Origin: an uncultured Collinsella sp.
Lineage (GTDB): Bacteria > Actinomycetota > Coriobacteriia > Coriobacteriales > Coriobacteriaceae
NCBI GenBank assembly: GCA_937982065.1
Contig: CALJMO010000007.1
Span: 1-64,000, forward strand
Direction: 5' to 3'
DNA: 64,000 nt
Shown here: positions 1-10,169 of the stretch, piece after piece
Position numbering within the stretch: position 1 is the stretch's first letter
Layout of the letters: each line of letters starts with the position of its first letter
Position numbers and translations under genes: made by a program
The notes under the pieces: model-generated
What the model was told of the DNA's origin: nothing
Databases searched by the model: none
What the model saw: only the letters and a program-made list of their open reading frames with translations

Positions 1-152
1 GCGCGGCAAGGAGATATATTGCCAGACCGGAGGGGCCCCGGGGGCGGGAATCTGGGCGTACACATTTCCTACACATCTTGTGATCCGACTAACGTTTGCC
101 AGCCGTTACCTACCGCTCGCCGAGCATCTCTTTATATAAGGCAGTCTCATGG

Positions 153-1553
153 TTAAAGCGGATACGTCCCCCTAGCTAAAGCACAGCCAGCATCGAGCAA
201 CTCATCACGTTCTTCCACCGAGAACCCCTCGGCGTAGACGCGCACCACTGGTTCGGTCCCACTAGGACGGACCAGCAGCCACGTGTCATCCTCGAATGCC
301 AAACGCAAGCCATCCATATGACTAACGTTTTGCGGCACCTTGCCACAAATCGACTTGGGGTTTACGCCCGGCAGCAGGGTTCGTAACGTTTCGGCATCTT
401 CGGCCTCAAGGCGCAAGTCGCGTCGACCGTAACTCGTCTTACCAAAACTGTCCTCGAGTTGGTCGACCAGAACGCCCAAAGGCGCGTCCGTCTTTGCCAT
501 AAGCTCACACAGAATCAGACAGGCGAGGATTCCATCGCGCTCGGGCATATGCGCGGCAATGCCGATACCACCGGCTTCTTCGCCGCCCATGAGGACGCCG
601 CCCTTCTTCATCTCCGCCGCTATATATTTGAAACCGACTGGTTTGACGGTCACGCGGCAGCCAAGCGCCTCGGCAATGCGACGCACGAGCGTCGAGCATG
701 AAAGATTGACGACGACGCGCCCCTCCAAATTACGAAATTGAACCAAGTCGCCCAAAACGAGCGCCATGATCTGATGCGGATGTATATATCTGCCGCGCTC
801 GTCAACCGCGCCGATACGGTCGGCGTCGCCGTCGGTCACCAGGCCAGCGCAAGCTCCGTCCTCGATAACCGTGCGCTCGCAAGCGTCCACCCACGGTTCA
901 ACGGGGTCGGGGCAGATATCTTCTTGGTCAGACGCCTGCCCGGCGTGAATCTCGTGCACCTCAACGCCAAGCTCGCGCAGCAAGTCGGCTAGATAGCCCT
1001 GGGCTGCGCCGCCCATGGGATCGACAACCACGCGCAAGTGCGCGGCGCGGATGGCTTCGGCATCGACAAACGATGCCACCGTCTGCATATAGTCAGGAAT
1101 GATATCCGCGGTGCGATATTGCCCCTCGATCCCCGTTGGCTCGGGAGCCATGGTCTCTTCGAGCTCTTCGATGACATCCTGGTTGGCGGTCGAGCCGTCA
1201 CCCATGCGAATCTTGAGGCACAGATAGCCCTGCGGATGATGGGACCCCGTCACCATGAGCGCGCCGCACGCCTCACCGTCATAAGCCGCCGCCCACGTAA
1301 GGGCAGGGGTCGGGACAAGTCGCGAAGCGAGCACGGCGTCTAGCCCGTGCGCCGCTAGCACGCCCGCCGCAAGCTCAGCGAACTCGCGCGCCAGGGGCCG
1401 GGTATCGAACCCTATATATACCGTTTTGCCCGGATTGGTCTTTTGCCACAACTCGCCGACGGCATCGGCGATACGGGCAACGTTATCGGCAGTGAAGTCC
1501 TCATCGACGCGAGCGCGCCAACCGTCAGTTCCAAAATGAATTATCGCGCACAC
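153..1553 (-). CDS. Phosphoglucomutase/phosphomannomutase family protein
   Basis: A cytoplasmic alpha-D-phosphohexomutase of 466 residues that interconverts hexose 1- and 6-phosphates. All four family motifs are visible: the phosphoserine loop in the variant form VTGSHHP (usually TASHNP), the metal loop DGDADR, the sugar loop GGEEAGG and the phosphate-binding RPSGTEP near the C-terminus. I chose the GTG start at 1553 because GAGGTG sits 7 nt upstream and the product then begins just before the conserved IHFGTDGWR. Longer readings to 1637 add an unconserved leader. Substrate (glucose, mannose or glucosamine phosphate) cannot be told from sequence. It follows a terminator, so it is probably transcribed separately from the methyltransferase gene upstream. 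Confidence 0.9.
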   Translation of the reverse strand: MCAIIHFGTDGWRARVDEDFTADNVARIADAVGELWQKTNPGKTVYIGFDTRPLAREFAELAAGVLAAHGLDAVLASRLVPTPALTWAAAYDGEACGALMVTGSHHPQGYLCLKIRMGDGSTANQDVIEELEETMAPEPTGIEGQYRTADIIPDYMQTVASFVDAEAIRAAHLRVVVDPMGGAAQGYLADLLRELGVEVHEIHAGQASDQEDICPDPVEPWVDACERTVIEDGACAGLVTDGDADRIGAVDERGRYIHPHQIMALVLGDLVQFRNLEGRVVVNLSCSTLVRRIAEALGCRVTVKPVGFKYIAAEMKKGGVLMGGEEAGGIGIAAHMPERDGILACLILCELMAKTDAPLGVLVDQLEDSFGKTSYGRRDLRLEAEDAETLRTLLPGVNPKSICGKVPQNVSHMDGLRLAFEDDTWLLVRPSGTEPVVRVYAEGFSVEERDELLDAGCALARGTYPL

Positions 1554-1677
1554 GCGCAGACACCTCACAGTGTTTGGATCATGGTACGCATGGGGTATAC
1601 CCGCAACATGCACTCGGCAACCTGCCGGCACCAGCATTCACCATTTGGGCAAATGCTGCCGAGGACATGCAAGCAAT

Positions 1678-1705
1678 AAAAAAAACCGCCCCGTATGGAG
1701 CGGTT
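1678..1705 (-). terminator. Rho-independent terminator after the homocysteine methyltransferase gene
   Basis: Read on the minus strand, AACCGCTCC pairs with GGGGCGGTT around an ATAC loop (one G-U pair) and is followed by a run of T. It lies just downstream of the gene ending at 1712. Confidence 0.85.
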
Positions 1706-1711
1706 TGCCCT

Positions 1712-2605
1712 TTATATATCGAGCGCCTCGGCCATCGCGGCCGTAGTGATTGCCGTGGTTCCACAGCAACTGCCCACCATTGCGGCACCGGCATGCCTCC
1801 ATTCGATGCAAGCACGCGCGAAGGCTTCGGGGTTCTCGCGCCACACAGGACCATCCTGTGTTTGGACCGGATCACCCACGTTGGGGCGTACCGTGACGGG
1901 CGTAGTCGCCGATGCAACCATCCTGGGCACCGCCACGTTCGCGGCCGCAAGTGAACAGCAGTTAACGCCAACCGAGTTTGCGCCGTGCTTTTCGGCGTAC
2001 AAAACAGCAGCCTCGATGTTGAGGCCATCGCCTAGCAGGTCGCCTTTATCGTCAACGACAAAACTTACCAAAACAGGCATGCCGTCGGCGGCATCCTGGG
2101 CGCCAGCAAGCATGGGCTGCAAATTACGGATAGACGTCACCGTCTCGATCAGCAGGCCGTCAACACCAGCATTGAGCAGGGCGTGCGCCTGCTCTCGCGA
2201 AATGCCTCGGATTTCTCGATACTCGGCAGAGTCTTCGGCAAACCACTCAATGCCGATCGGGCCCATCGAGCCCAGCAGCAGCTGAGGGTGCGCCTGGCGC
2301 GCATCGTCGACGGCACCACGATTGACCTCAGCCACGGACGGCGTAATCTGATCTTGCTTGAGGGCGTAGCTTGATGCCTGAAAGGTATTGGTAATGAGCA
2401 CCTGCGCACCGGCGGCGACATACAGGCGATGGATACGAGAAACAGTCTGCGGCTCGGCAAGGTTCCAAAACGCCGGTGGGATGTCGGCGGCATCGTATTC
2501 ACTCATCAGCACGCTGCCCATGGGGCCCTGCGTCAACAGTGTCTCGCTCGACATGCGGCGCATAAGTTCCTCGCCGCCGGGGCGGTTGTAATAACTCGTA
2601 TCCAT
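1712..2605 (-). CDS. Homocysteine S-methyltransferase family protein
   Basis: A 297-residue single-domain member of the BHMT/MmuM/MetH N-terminal family, which moves a methyl group to homocysteine to make methionine using a zinc-bound thiolate. The zinc cysteines are visible: GVNCC near residue 215 and GSCCGT near residue 278. The N-terminal LLTQGPMGSVL corresponds to the family's usual DGAMGT start region. It lies 12 bp downstream of the DtxR-type regulator gene and probably shares its transcript. The start is uncertain: 2605 has GAGGAA about 12 nt upstream, but an internal ATG near residue 18, 12 nt after another GAGGAA, also fits the family. Methyl donor unknown. Confidence 0.85.
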   Translation of the reverse strand: MDTSYYNRPGGEELMRRMSSETLLTQGPMGSVLMSEYDAADIPPAFWNLAEPQTVSRIHRLYVAAGAQVLITNTFQASSYALKQDQITPSVAEVNRGAVDDARQAHPQLLLGSMGPIGIEWFAEDSAEYREIRGISREQAHALLNAGVDGLLIETVTSIRNLQPMLAGAQDAADGMPVLVSFVVDDKGDLLGDGLNIEAAVLYAEKHGANSVGVNCCSLAAANVAVPRMVASATTPVTVRPNVGDPVQTQDGPVWRENPEAFARACIEWRHAGAAMVGSCCGTTAITTAAMAEALDI

Positions 2606-2617
2606 ATATGTGTTTCA

Positions 2618-3040
2618 CTATTCCTCGACGCTGATTCCCTGCTTTTCGAGATAGGCGAGCCAGCGGCTCATCGTGTCCTCGGAAAGCGCATGTTCCATCA
2701 TGCACGCCTCGGAATCGGCCCGCTCAAAATCGACGCCGAGCTCCTGGACCAAAAACGTGCGAATAAGGCGATGACGGTACCAGATGGCCGTGCCGACCTC
2801 GCGACCACGGTCGGTCAGGATGACCTTGCCGTAATGCGATTGCTCGACAAGCTCGGACGCCTTAAGCGCCGAAACTGCCTTATTGACCGATGCCTTGGAG
2901 ACACCAAGACGCTGCGCGATGTCGACCGATCGCACGCCATTGGTCTCCCCTTCTTCGCTTTCGATGCGAACCATGCACTCCAAGTAGTCTTCGTTCGCCA
3001 CCGTTAGATGCAGCTCGCGCGAGCTATTTGTCGTATCCAT
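2618..3040 (-). CDS. MntR/DtxR-family metal-dependent transcriptional regulator
   Basis: A 140-residue repressor of the size of Bacillus MntR, without the SH3-like third domain of DtxR. The winged helix covers roughly residues 25-75 (IAQRLGVSKASVNKAVSAL). The dimerization and metal domain follows, with YRHRLI and EACMMEH matching the His and Glu metal ligands of MntR. Family members sense Mn(II) or Fe(II) and repress metal uptake. No transporter is adjacent; the downstream gene is the homocysteine methyltransferase, so its targets probably lie elsewhere. A 20-bp palindrome in the divergent region with pepT is a candidate operator. Confidence 0.85.
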   Translation of the reverse strand: MDTTNSSRELHLTVANEDYLECMVRIESEEGETNGVRSVDIAQRLGVSKASVNKAVSALKASELVEQSHYGKVILTDRGREVGTAIWYRHRLIRTFLVQELGVDFERADSEACMMEHALSEDTMSRWLAYLEKQGISVEE

Positions 3041-3093
3041 GACCTTCCGTCCCTTCTGCTTTCAAAGGCTGATTCTACCCCATCCGCCCGTCG

Positions 3094-3113
3094 CGGTATG
3101 CTGTGGCATACCG
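3094..3113. promoter_or_regulatory. 20-bp palindrome between mntR-like gene and pepT
   Basis: CGGTATGC-TGTG-GCATACCG is a perfect 8+8 inverted repeat in the divergent intergenic region, 54 bp upstream of the regulator start and 47 bp upstream of the pepT start. Position and symmetry suggest an operator; the binding protein is not known. Confidence 0.5.
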
Positions 3114-3160
3114 TGCTAGAGTTCTTGTTGCACACGACGACCAAGATTGGAGCGGTCTTT

Positions 3161-4408
3161 ATGGAAAACAACGCCACGAACCCCGACGTCCTTGAGCGCT
3201 TTTTGCGCTACGTCCAAATCAACACGCAATCCGAGGATGCAAACTGCGACCAGGTGCCTTCGAGCACCGTTCAGTTTGACCTTGCCAACATCCTGGCCAA
3301 GGAGCTGCGCGAGCTCGGCGCGGCCGATGCCCATGTGACCGAGCATGCTTACGTGTGCGCGCATATTCCTGCGAGCGCGGGCGCGGAGAACAAGCCCGCC
3401 CTGGGCCTGATAGCACACCTCGACACCACCGAGGTTGCGCCGGGCGCCGGTGTGAAGCCGCACATTGTGCACTACGAAGGCGGCGACCTGGTCTGCGGTA
3501 CCGTTGACGGCAAGCCTGTGGCCATGAGCACCGCCAAGCTTCCCGCCCTGAACGACCTTGTGGGTGAGGACTTGGTCTGCAGTGACGGCACCACACTGCT
3601 GGGCGCTGACGACAAGGCCGGCGTCGCCGAGATCATGGCGCTTGTCGCGCGTATCGCTCAGGACCCCTCGCTGCCCCACCCCGCACTCGGCATTTGTTTT
3701 TGCCCGGACGAGGAGATCGGTCACGGCGCCGAGCTGTTGGACATCGAGGCCTTTGGCTGCAAGTACGCCTACACGGTCGACGGCGGTCCCGTTGGCGAGC
3801 TGGAATGGGAGTGCTTTAACGCCGCCGAGGCAACCGTTCGCTTTGAGGGCCAATCCATCCATCCCGGTGACGCCAAAGGCCGCATGGTCAACGCGGGCAA
3901 TCTGTTCTGCGACTTCAATGCCCTGCTCCCCTACGAGCAGCGTCCGGAATACACCGAGGGCTACGAGGGCTTCTATCACCTTGAGGGCGTCTCGGCAACG
4001 GTCGACCATGCCACGGCGCGCTATATCGTCCGTGATCACGATGCCGCCAAGTTCCAGCAGAAGCTCGAGCTGATGGATGCCGCCGCAGCACTGCTCAACC
4101 AGCGCCTGGGCGAGGAACTCGTGACAGTTGAGATCAAGCAGCAGTACCGCAACATGGCCGAGATCGTGCGTGACTACCCAGAGCTTATCGATGTCGCCAA
4201 GGAAGCCTACCTTGCCTGCGGCATTGAGCCCCAGGTGCTGCCGATTCGCGGTGGTACCGACGGTGCGCAGCTGTCGTTCCGCGGCCTGCCCTGCCCCAAC
4301 CTTTCCACGGGCGGCTACTGCTACCACGGCGTCAACGAGTTTGTCCCGGTCAGCTCGCTCGTCAAGATGACCGACGTCCTCCAGGAACTCGTCGCCCGCT
4401 TTGCATAA
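3161..4408 (+). CDS. pepT: Peptidase T (tripeptide aminopeptidase)
   Basis: A 415-residue cytoplasmic M20B di-zinc peptidase that releases the N-terminal residue of tripeptides. Visible family signatures are AHLDTTEVAPG (first zinc ligands), TTLLGADDKAG, the catalytic and metal pair in DEEIGHGAE, SIHPGDAKGRMVNA and the C-terminal GGTDGAQLSFRG. The ATG at 3161 has GGAG 8 nt upstream, and the product then has normal family length; the frame is open further upstream without conservation. It is monocistronic: divergent from the metal regulator and followed by a strong terminator. Confidence 0.95.
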   Translation: MENNATNPDVLERFLRYVQINTQSEDANCDQVPSSTVQFDLANILAKELRELGAADAHVTEHAYVCAHIPASAGAENKPALGLIAHLDTTEVAPGAGVKPHIVHYEGGDLVCGTVDGKPVAMSTAKLPALNDLVGEDLVCSDGTTLLGADDKAGVAEIMALVARIAQDPSLPHPALGICFCPDEEIGHGAELLDIEAFGCKYAYTVDGGPVGELEWECFNAAEATVRFEGQSIHPGDAKGRMVNAGNLFCDFNALLPYEQRPEYTEGYEGFYHLEGVSATVDHATARYIVRDHDAAKFQQKLELMDAAAALLNQRLGEELVTVEIKQQYRNMAEIVRDYPELIDVAKEAYLACGIEPQVLPIRGGTDGAQLSFRGLPCPNLSTGGYCYHGVNEFVPVSSLVKMTDVLQELVARFA

Positions 4409-4436
4409 GCCTGGCTGCATAAGCCCAAAAGACGAA

Positions 4437-4473
4437 TCGCCCCGTCCTCAACCGAGAACGGGACGATTTTTTT
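4437..4473 (+). terminator. Rho-independent terminator of pepT
   Basis: TCGCCCCGTCCTC pairs with GAGAACGGGACGA around AACC (two mismatches) and is followed by seven T. Confidence 0.9.
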
Positions 4474-4590
4474 GCTGCAACGAGAACAGGTTGACGCACG
4501 CCAGCCTCTTAACGCAAGGAGTGTCCCAAACTGCCGGCACATAAGAAACGTCCCCAAGTGCCAAGTGCATCAAGAGTGTCCCCTTTGACC

Positions 4591-4785
4591 AGTCGTTTAA
4601 GAACGTCCCCAATGACTAACGTCGCAGGTTGAGGACGGGCAGCGAGCGGGTTGCATTTGAGACAAGGTGACGTGAAACGAAAGGGCGCTGACCTTCTGGT
4701 CGCGCCCTTGAAGTTGAACGTCAGATTGTCCAAATGCGGCCCGCGCAGCGTCAAGCGGTTACGCGGTTTGGTAAAACCGCGTAAC
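4591..4785. repeat. Structured intergenic repeat element, copy E1
   Basis: This fills much of the 377-bp gap between pepT and the LCP gene. It opens with AGTCGTT...AATGACT. It then has a long imperfect hairpin (4653-4737: GCATTTG/CAAATGC, GACAA/TTGTC, GACGT/ACGTC, AAGGGCGC/GCGCCCTT, GACC-TTCT-GGTC), the linker GCAGCGTC and a second hairpin (4758-4785: GTTACGCGGTTT/AAACCGCGTAAC) that abuts the LCP stop codon. Positions 4653-4752 are identical over 100 bp to 20324-20423. The short open frames across it differ between copies and have no supported start. Bases 4480-4590 hold degenerate fragments of similar GTCCCC-containing palindromes and no gene. Confidence 0.8.
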
Positions 4786-6021
4786 TTAGTAGTTGGCTTC
4801 GTAGCCGTTGCCGTCGCCGGTGGGCTCTTCGTAGTAGTCCGAATCGCTCGAATCGCTTGAGTCATCGGAATCGTCAGAGCTGACCGATGAGGTTGCGGTA
4901 CCGTTTGCGTAGTCGTCAGACGTGTTGTTGTTCAGGTCGCCGATCATAGAGCTGGAACCGTCGGAAAGACCCATGGTGTTGGGACCCTTGGGATCCTTGC
5001 CGGCATCGACGCGCTCCATCATTTCCTTGAGCTCGTCCTCGTAGACAAAGACGTAGCTCACACCGTCGATCATGGTGCTGTCGTCGGCGTACGAGGGCAG
5101 GTTGGCCGAGTAGATACCGTCGACATCCATACCGCGCATGGCGTTGACCGTAGCCACGATATCCTGAACGCTCATATCGGTTACAAGCATATCGGACAGC
5201 GAATTAACCAGGCCAAAGATCTTCGTGGCATCGAAGTTATTGAGAATCTGGTTGGCAAGGGCGCCAAGCACCTGACGCTGGTGGCGCATGCGCGTGTAAT
5301 CGCCGTCGGCATAGGTGTAGCGGCAGCGGGCATAGGTAAGGGCGGTGGCACCGTCCATATGCTGCTGGCCAGCGGTAATCTTAATATCCAGGTGCTCGGG
5401 GTCGTCAACATCATCGGTTGCGTTAATGTCGATACCGCCAACCGAATCAATCAGCGCCTGCATACCGTCGAAGCTGACCTCGGCATAGTGGGAAATCTGA
5501 ACACCGCACAGCTCGTTGACCGCCTCGACCATGGCCTCGGCGCCGCCAACGGTATGGCAGGCGTTGATCTTCATGGTCTCGCCCTTGTACTCGACCTTGG
5601 TGTCGCGCGGAACGGAAATGAGCGTCGCCTGCTTTTGCGTGGGGTCGATGCGTGCCAGGATAATCGAGTCGGCACGATACGTATCCTCGCCCGGACGGCC
5701 GTCGGTGCCAAGAAGCAGCACGTAGAACGGATCCTTTGCCTCATCGGTGTCAACCAGAACCCGACGCAGATTATCGGTAATGACATTAGAATCGCCGAGC
5801 TTGCCCATAATGGTGGCAAACCACAGGCCGGCAGCGGTAGTGGCACTCAGCAGCACACCAAGCACGACAATGAGCGCGACGTGACGAATCGTGTGGCTAC
5901 GACGACGTTGACGAGCGCGCTCGGAATAGCGAGCCACGTTATCGCGACTGTAGATCTTGGCCTGCGCACCAGTTGAGGGTCTTCGGGCGGTGGTATCCGC
6001 GAGGGGCTTTTTATTAAACAT
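4786..6021 (-). CDS. LytR-CpsA-Psr (LCP) family cell-wall ligase
   Basis: A 411-residue membrane-anchored protein. A basic cytoplasmic N-terminus is followed by one membrane segment near residues 47-72. The LCP domain runs from about residue 85 to 290, with LLLGTDGR, YRADSIILARID, SVPRDTKV and the late RCRYTYADGDYTRMRHQR, the arginines and aspartates that bind the polyprenyl-phosphate headgroup. The C-terminal ~60 residues are a Ser/Asp/Gly/Asn tail. Family members transfer secondary polymers from lipid carriers to peptidoglycan outside the cell. Start chosen at ATG 6021 after ACAGG; a TTG two codons earlier is possible. It lies 12 bp after murA, a cell-wall operon. Confidence 0.9.
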   Translation of the reverse strand: MFNKKPLADTTARRPSTGAQAKIYSRDNVARYSERARQRRRSHTIRHVALIVVLGVLLSATTAAGLWFATIMGKLGDSNVITDNLRRVLVDTDEAKDPFYVLLLGTDGRPGEDTYRADSIILARIDPTQKQATLISVPRDTKVEYKGETMKINACHTVGGAEAMVEAVNELCGVQISHYAEVSFDGMQALIDSVGGIDINATDDVDDPEHLDIKITAGQQHMDGATALTYARCRYTYADGDYTRMRHQRQVLGALANQILNNFDATKIFGLVNSLSDMLVTDMSVQDIVATVNAMRGMDVDGIYSANLPSYADDSTMIDGVSYVFVYEDELKEMMERVDAGKDPKGPNTMGLSDGSSSMIGDLNNNTSDDYANGTATSSVSSDDSDDSSDSSDSDYYEEPTGDGNGYEANY

Positions 6022-6033
6022 AGGCAACCTGTA

Positions 6034-7317
6034 TTAGTAGATGACGGGATCGGGGACGGAAGCATGCTCGACATGCGCGCCGAGCGCCTGCAGCTTTTCG
6101 ACAAACTGCTCGTAGCCGCGCTTGATGTGATGGATGGCCGAAACCTCGGTCGTCCCGTCGGCGATCAAGCCCGCTACGACGAGGGCCGCTCCGCCACGCA
6201 GATCGGGCGAGGTAACCTGTGCACCCGAGAAGCCCTTAACGCCATGAATCATGGCATGATGGCTCTCGATGCGAATGTCGGCACCCATGCGCACCAGCTC
6301 GGATGCGAACATAAAGCGATTCTCGAAGATGTTCTCGGTGATAACGGAGCTGCCGTCGGCCAGGGCGGAGAGCACCATGATCTGCGCCTGCATGTCCGTG
6401 GGGAAACCGGGGAACGGGAGCGTCTGGATGTCGACCGGCTTGATGCACTCGGCACGCCTCACATGGACGCCATCCTCGACGCGCTCGCAGTCGATGCCCA
6501 TGAGCTCCATCTTCTTGAGCACCATGCCCAAGTGAATGGGGCAAAAGCCTGTGACGTCGACACCGCGGTCGTCTGCCATCAACGCACCGGCAACGATAAA
6601 GGTACCGGCCTCGATGCGGTCGCCCACCACGCGATGGGTAACGGGATGCAGCTCCTCCACGCCCTCGATGGTCACGACAGGCGTACCGGCGCCGACAATC
6701 TTGGCGCCCATCTCGTTAAGCATGTTGGCGAGATCGACGATCTCGGGCTCGCGGGCGGCATTATCGATAACCGTGGTACCCTGCGCGCGAACGGAGGCCA
6801 TGATGAGGTTCTCGGTCGCACCGACACTGGCAAACTCGAGCGTGACGGTGGTACCGTGCAGGCCCTGGGGCGCGTTGGCGTTGATATAGCCGTGGGCGGT
6901 ATCGAACTCAACGCCCAAGGCCTCAAGACCCAAGATATGCATATCGATCTTGCGAGCGCCCAGGTTGCAGCCGCCGGGCATGGCGATCTTGGCGCGATGG
7001 AAACGGCCCAGCAGGGGTCCCATCACGGCAGTGGAAGCGCGCATCTTGGCAACGAGCTCATAGGGGGCCTCCCAAGAATCAACTTGGGAGGTATCGATCT
7101 CGAGCGTGTGCTCGTCGAGAACATCGATCGTAGCGCCCATGCCCTTGAGCACCTTGCCCATCACGTGGACATCGGAAATATCAGGCACGTTCTGCAGCGT
7201 CGTCTTGCCCGGCGCCAGAAGCGTTGCCGCCATAAGTTTGAGCGCGGAGTTCTTGGCACCCGAAACAGGCACGGAACCTCCGATGGCGTGGCCACCCTCA
7301 ACGCGGATAATATCCAA
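6034..7317 (-). CDS. murA: UDP-N-acetylglucosamine 1-carboxyvinyltransferase
   Basis: A 427-residue EPSP-synthase-fold enzyme that moves enolpyruvate from PEP to UDP-GlcNAc, the first committed step of peptidoglycan synthesis. The N-terminal KNSALKLMAA lysine-asparagine motif and the loop GGCNLGARKIDMHI with the catalytic cysteine are present, so it should be fosfomycin-sensitive by family rule. Length is typical. It lies downstream of the ATP synthase operon, as murAA does in Bacillus, separated by a terminator, and is followed closely by the LCP gene. Confidence 0.95.
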   Translation of the reverse strand: MDIIRVEGGHAIGGSVPVSGAKNSALKLMAATLLAPGKTTLQNVPDISDVHVMGKVLKGMGATIDVLDEHTLEIDTSQVDSWEAPYELVAKMRASTAVMGPLLGRFHRAKIAMPGGCNLGARKIDMHILGLEALGVEFDTAHGYINANAPQGLHGTTVTLEFASVGATENLIMASVRAQGTTVIDNAAREPEIVDLANMLNEMGAKIVGAGTPVVTIEGVEELHPVTHRVVGDRIEAGTFIVAGALMADDRGVDVTGFCPIHLGMVLKKMELMGIDCERVEDGVHVRRAECIKPVDIQTLPFPGFPTDMQAQIMVLSALADGSSVITENIFENRFMFASELVRMGADIRIESHHAMIHGVKGFSGAQVTSPDLRGGAALVVAGLIADGTTEVSAIHHIKRGYEQFVEKLQALGAHVEHASVPDPVIY

Positions 7318-7330
7318 GGTCTACCCTTTC

Positions 7331-7369
7331 AAAAAGCATGCCCGGGGTGGCTGGGCCATCCCGGGCATG
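7331..7369 (-). terminator. Terminator of the ATP synthase operon
   Basis: CATGCCCGGGGTGG pairs with CCATCCCGGGCATG (one wobble) around CTGGG. On the minus strand it is followed by TTTTT. It separates atpC from murA. Confidence 0.85.
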
Positions 7370-7405
7370 ATGTGTTCGCAAATGGTCGAACGCTAAAACG
7401 TTTGA

Positions 7406-7798
7406 CTATTGGGCAAGCTTGAGCTTACACCATGCGATTTCATTATAGAGGTAGGCGCGGCGTGCATCATCCTCCGACAAATTACCCAGCTTCTCTTCAA
7501 AACCTTGAATATCAGCTTTAACCTTGTCGGCGTCGACGGTCGCCAAATCGCAAGCGCGCTCGGCGAGGACGGTCACGACATCGTCCGCAACCTGGGCATA
7601 GCCGCCGGCCACGGCAAACGTGTGGTCGACAGTGCCCATGGCCTTATCGGAAACGCGAACGTAACCGCGGTCGATTGTGCAGATTTCGCTGGCGTGAGCA
7701 GGCAGAACGCCAAACTCGCCATCCGTGGACGGAATCGACACAAACGCAGCGTCGCCCTCATAGGCGCAGCTCACGGGGCACACGATGCGGATACGCAT
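7406..7798 (-). CDS. atpC: F-type ATP synthase epsilon subunit
   Basis: The 130-residue epsilon subunit, part of the central stalk that couples rotation to catalysis and inhibits ATP hydrolysis. The N-terminal beta-sandwich contains the family signature DGEFGVLPAHA, and the C-terminal part is helical and charged. It is the last gene of the atp operon, starting 3 bp after the atpD stop codon. Confidence 0.93.
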   Translation of the reverse strand: MRIRIVCPVSCAYEGDAAFVSIPSTDGEFGVLPAHASEICTIDRGYVRVSDKAMGTVDHTFAVAGGYAQVADDVVTVLAERACDLATVDADKVKADIQGFEEKLGNLSEDDARRAYLYNEIAWCKLKLAQ

Positions 7799-7801
7799 AA
7801 C

Positions 7802-9255
<1,454 letters not shown>

Positions 9256-9256
<1 letters not shown>

Positions 9257-10164
9257 TACTGTTCCTCCAATGCTGAGGCTCCGCCGACGATCTCGTTAAT
9301 CTCGGTCGTGATCGAAGCCTGGCGCACGCGACTATACGTGCGGGTAAGGGTCGAGATGATCGCGGTGGCGTTTTCCGTCGCGGAGTGCATGGCCTTGCGG
9401 CGTGCACCCTGCTCGGCAGCCGCCGAATCGATCAGGGCCTGGTAGATGACCGTCAGGATATAAGACGGCACAAGCTTGCCGAGAACATGCTCGGGAGAGG
9501 GCACGAACTCGAACGTGGACGAGATGCGCTTAGGGGCGTCGGTCTCGTTCTTACGCGGACCGTGGGCCATAGCGATCATCTCGGGGTCGAGCGGCAACAG
9601 ATGCTCGACGCGAAGCTCCTGATCCACGCGGTTCTTGGCGTGGTGGTAGACAAGCTCGACACGGTCAAGCTCACCGGCACGATACGCATCGCAGATATGA
9701 GAGGAGATCATGCGGGCCTGATTGAAATCGGGCTCAGAGGAGTTGCCCTCAAAGTGCATGACAACGTTTGCGCGGTCACGGAAATACGTGGCTGGCTTAC
9801 GCCCGCACGCGATGATCTCGCACTCGATGCCGTCGTTCGCCCAAGAAGCGGCGAGCTTTTCGGCCGTGCGCTCCACCGTCGTATTGAAACCGCCGGCAAG
9901 GCCGCGGTCCGAGGCAATAACGACAATCAGGCCATGCTCGACACTCTCATGCTTCTGCAGCATGGGATCGGTGCCCGAACAGGAGGCGTCGCCGGCGACC
10001 GTCAACATGACGTCGGTCAGCGCCTCCTTATAGGGCTCGGCCTGCTTGGAGCGATCGAGGGCACGACGGATCTTGGCCGTAGAGACCATCTCCATCGTGC
10101 GCGTGATCTGCTTGGTCGTGGTAACCGAGGAGATTCGCTTCTTAATGTCGCGAAGGTTGGCCAT
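9256..10164 (-). CDS. atpG: F-type ATP synthase gamma subunit
   Basis: The 302-residue rotor shaft of F1. The N-terminal helix begins MANLRDIKKRISSVTTTKQITR, with the conserved ASDRGLAGGFN loop near residue 84 and the C-terminal helix ending in ITTEINEIVGGASAL. Normal length. It lies between atpA and atpD, 5 bp after the former. Confidence 0.96.
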
Positions 10165-10169
10165 AGGGC

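Noticed and set aside
1..152. Possible gene or terminator at the left edge
   Set aside because: No open frame with a start or conserved motif, and no convincing hairpin with a T-run; I see nothing I can support there.
3116..4420. Long minus-strand open frame opposite pepT
   Set aside because: It is the antisense shadow of a clear, conserved gene, with biased composition and no recognizable domain or start signal.
4651..4860. Small protein encoded by the E1/E2 element
   Set aside because: Both copies share a frame only because the DNA is identical. It runs into the neighbouring gene on the opposite strand and has no start signal.
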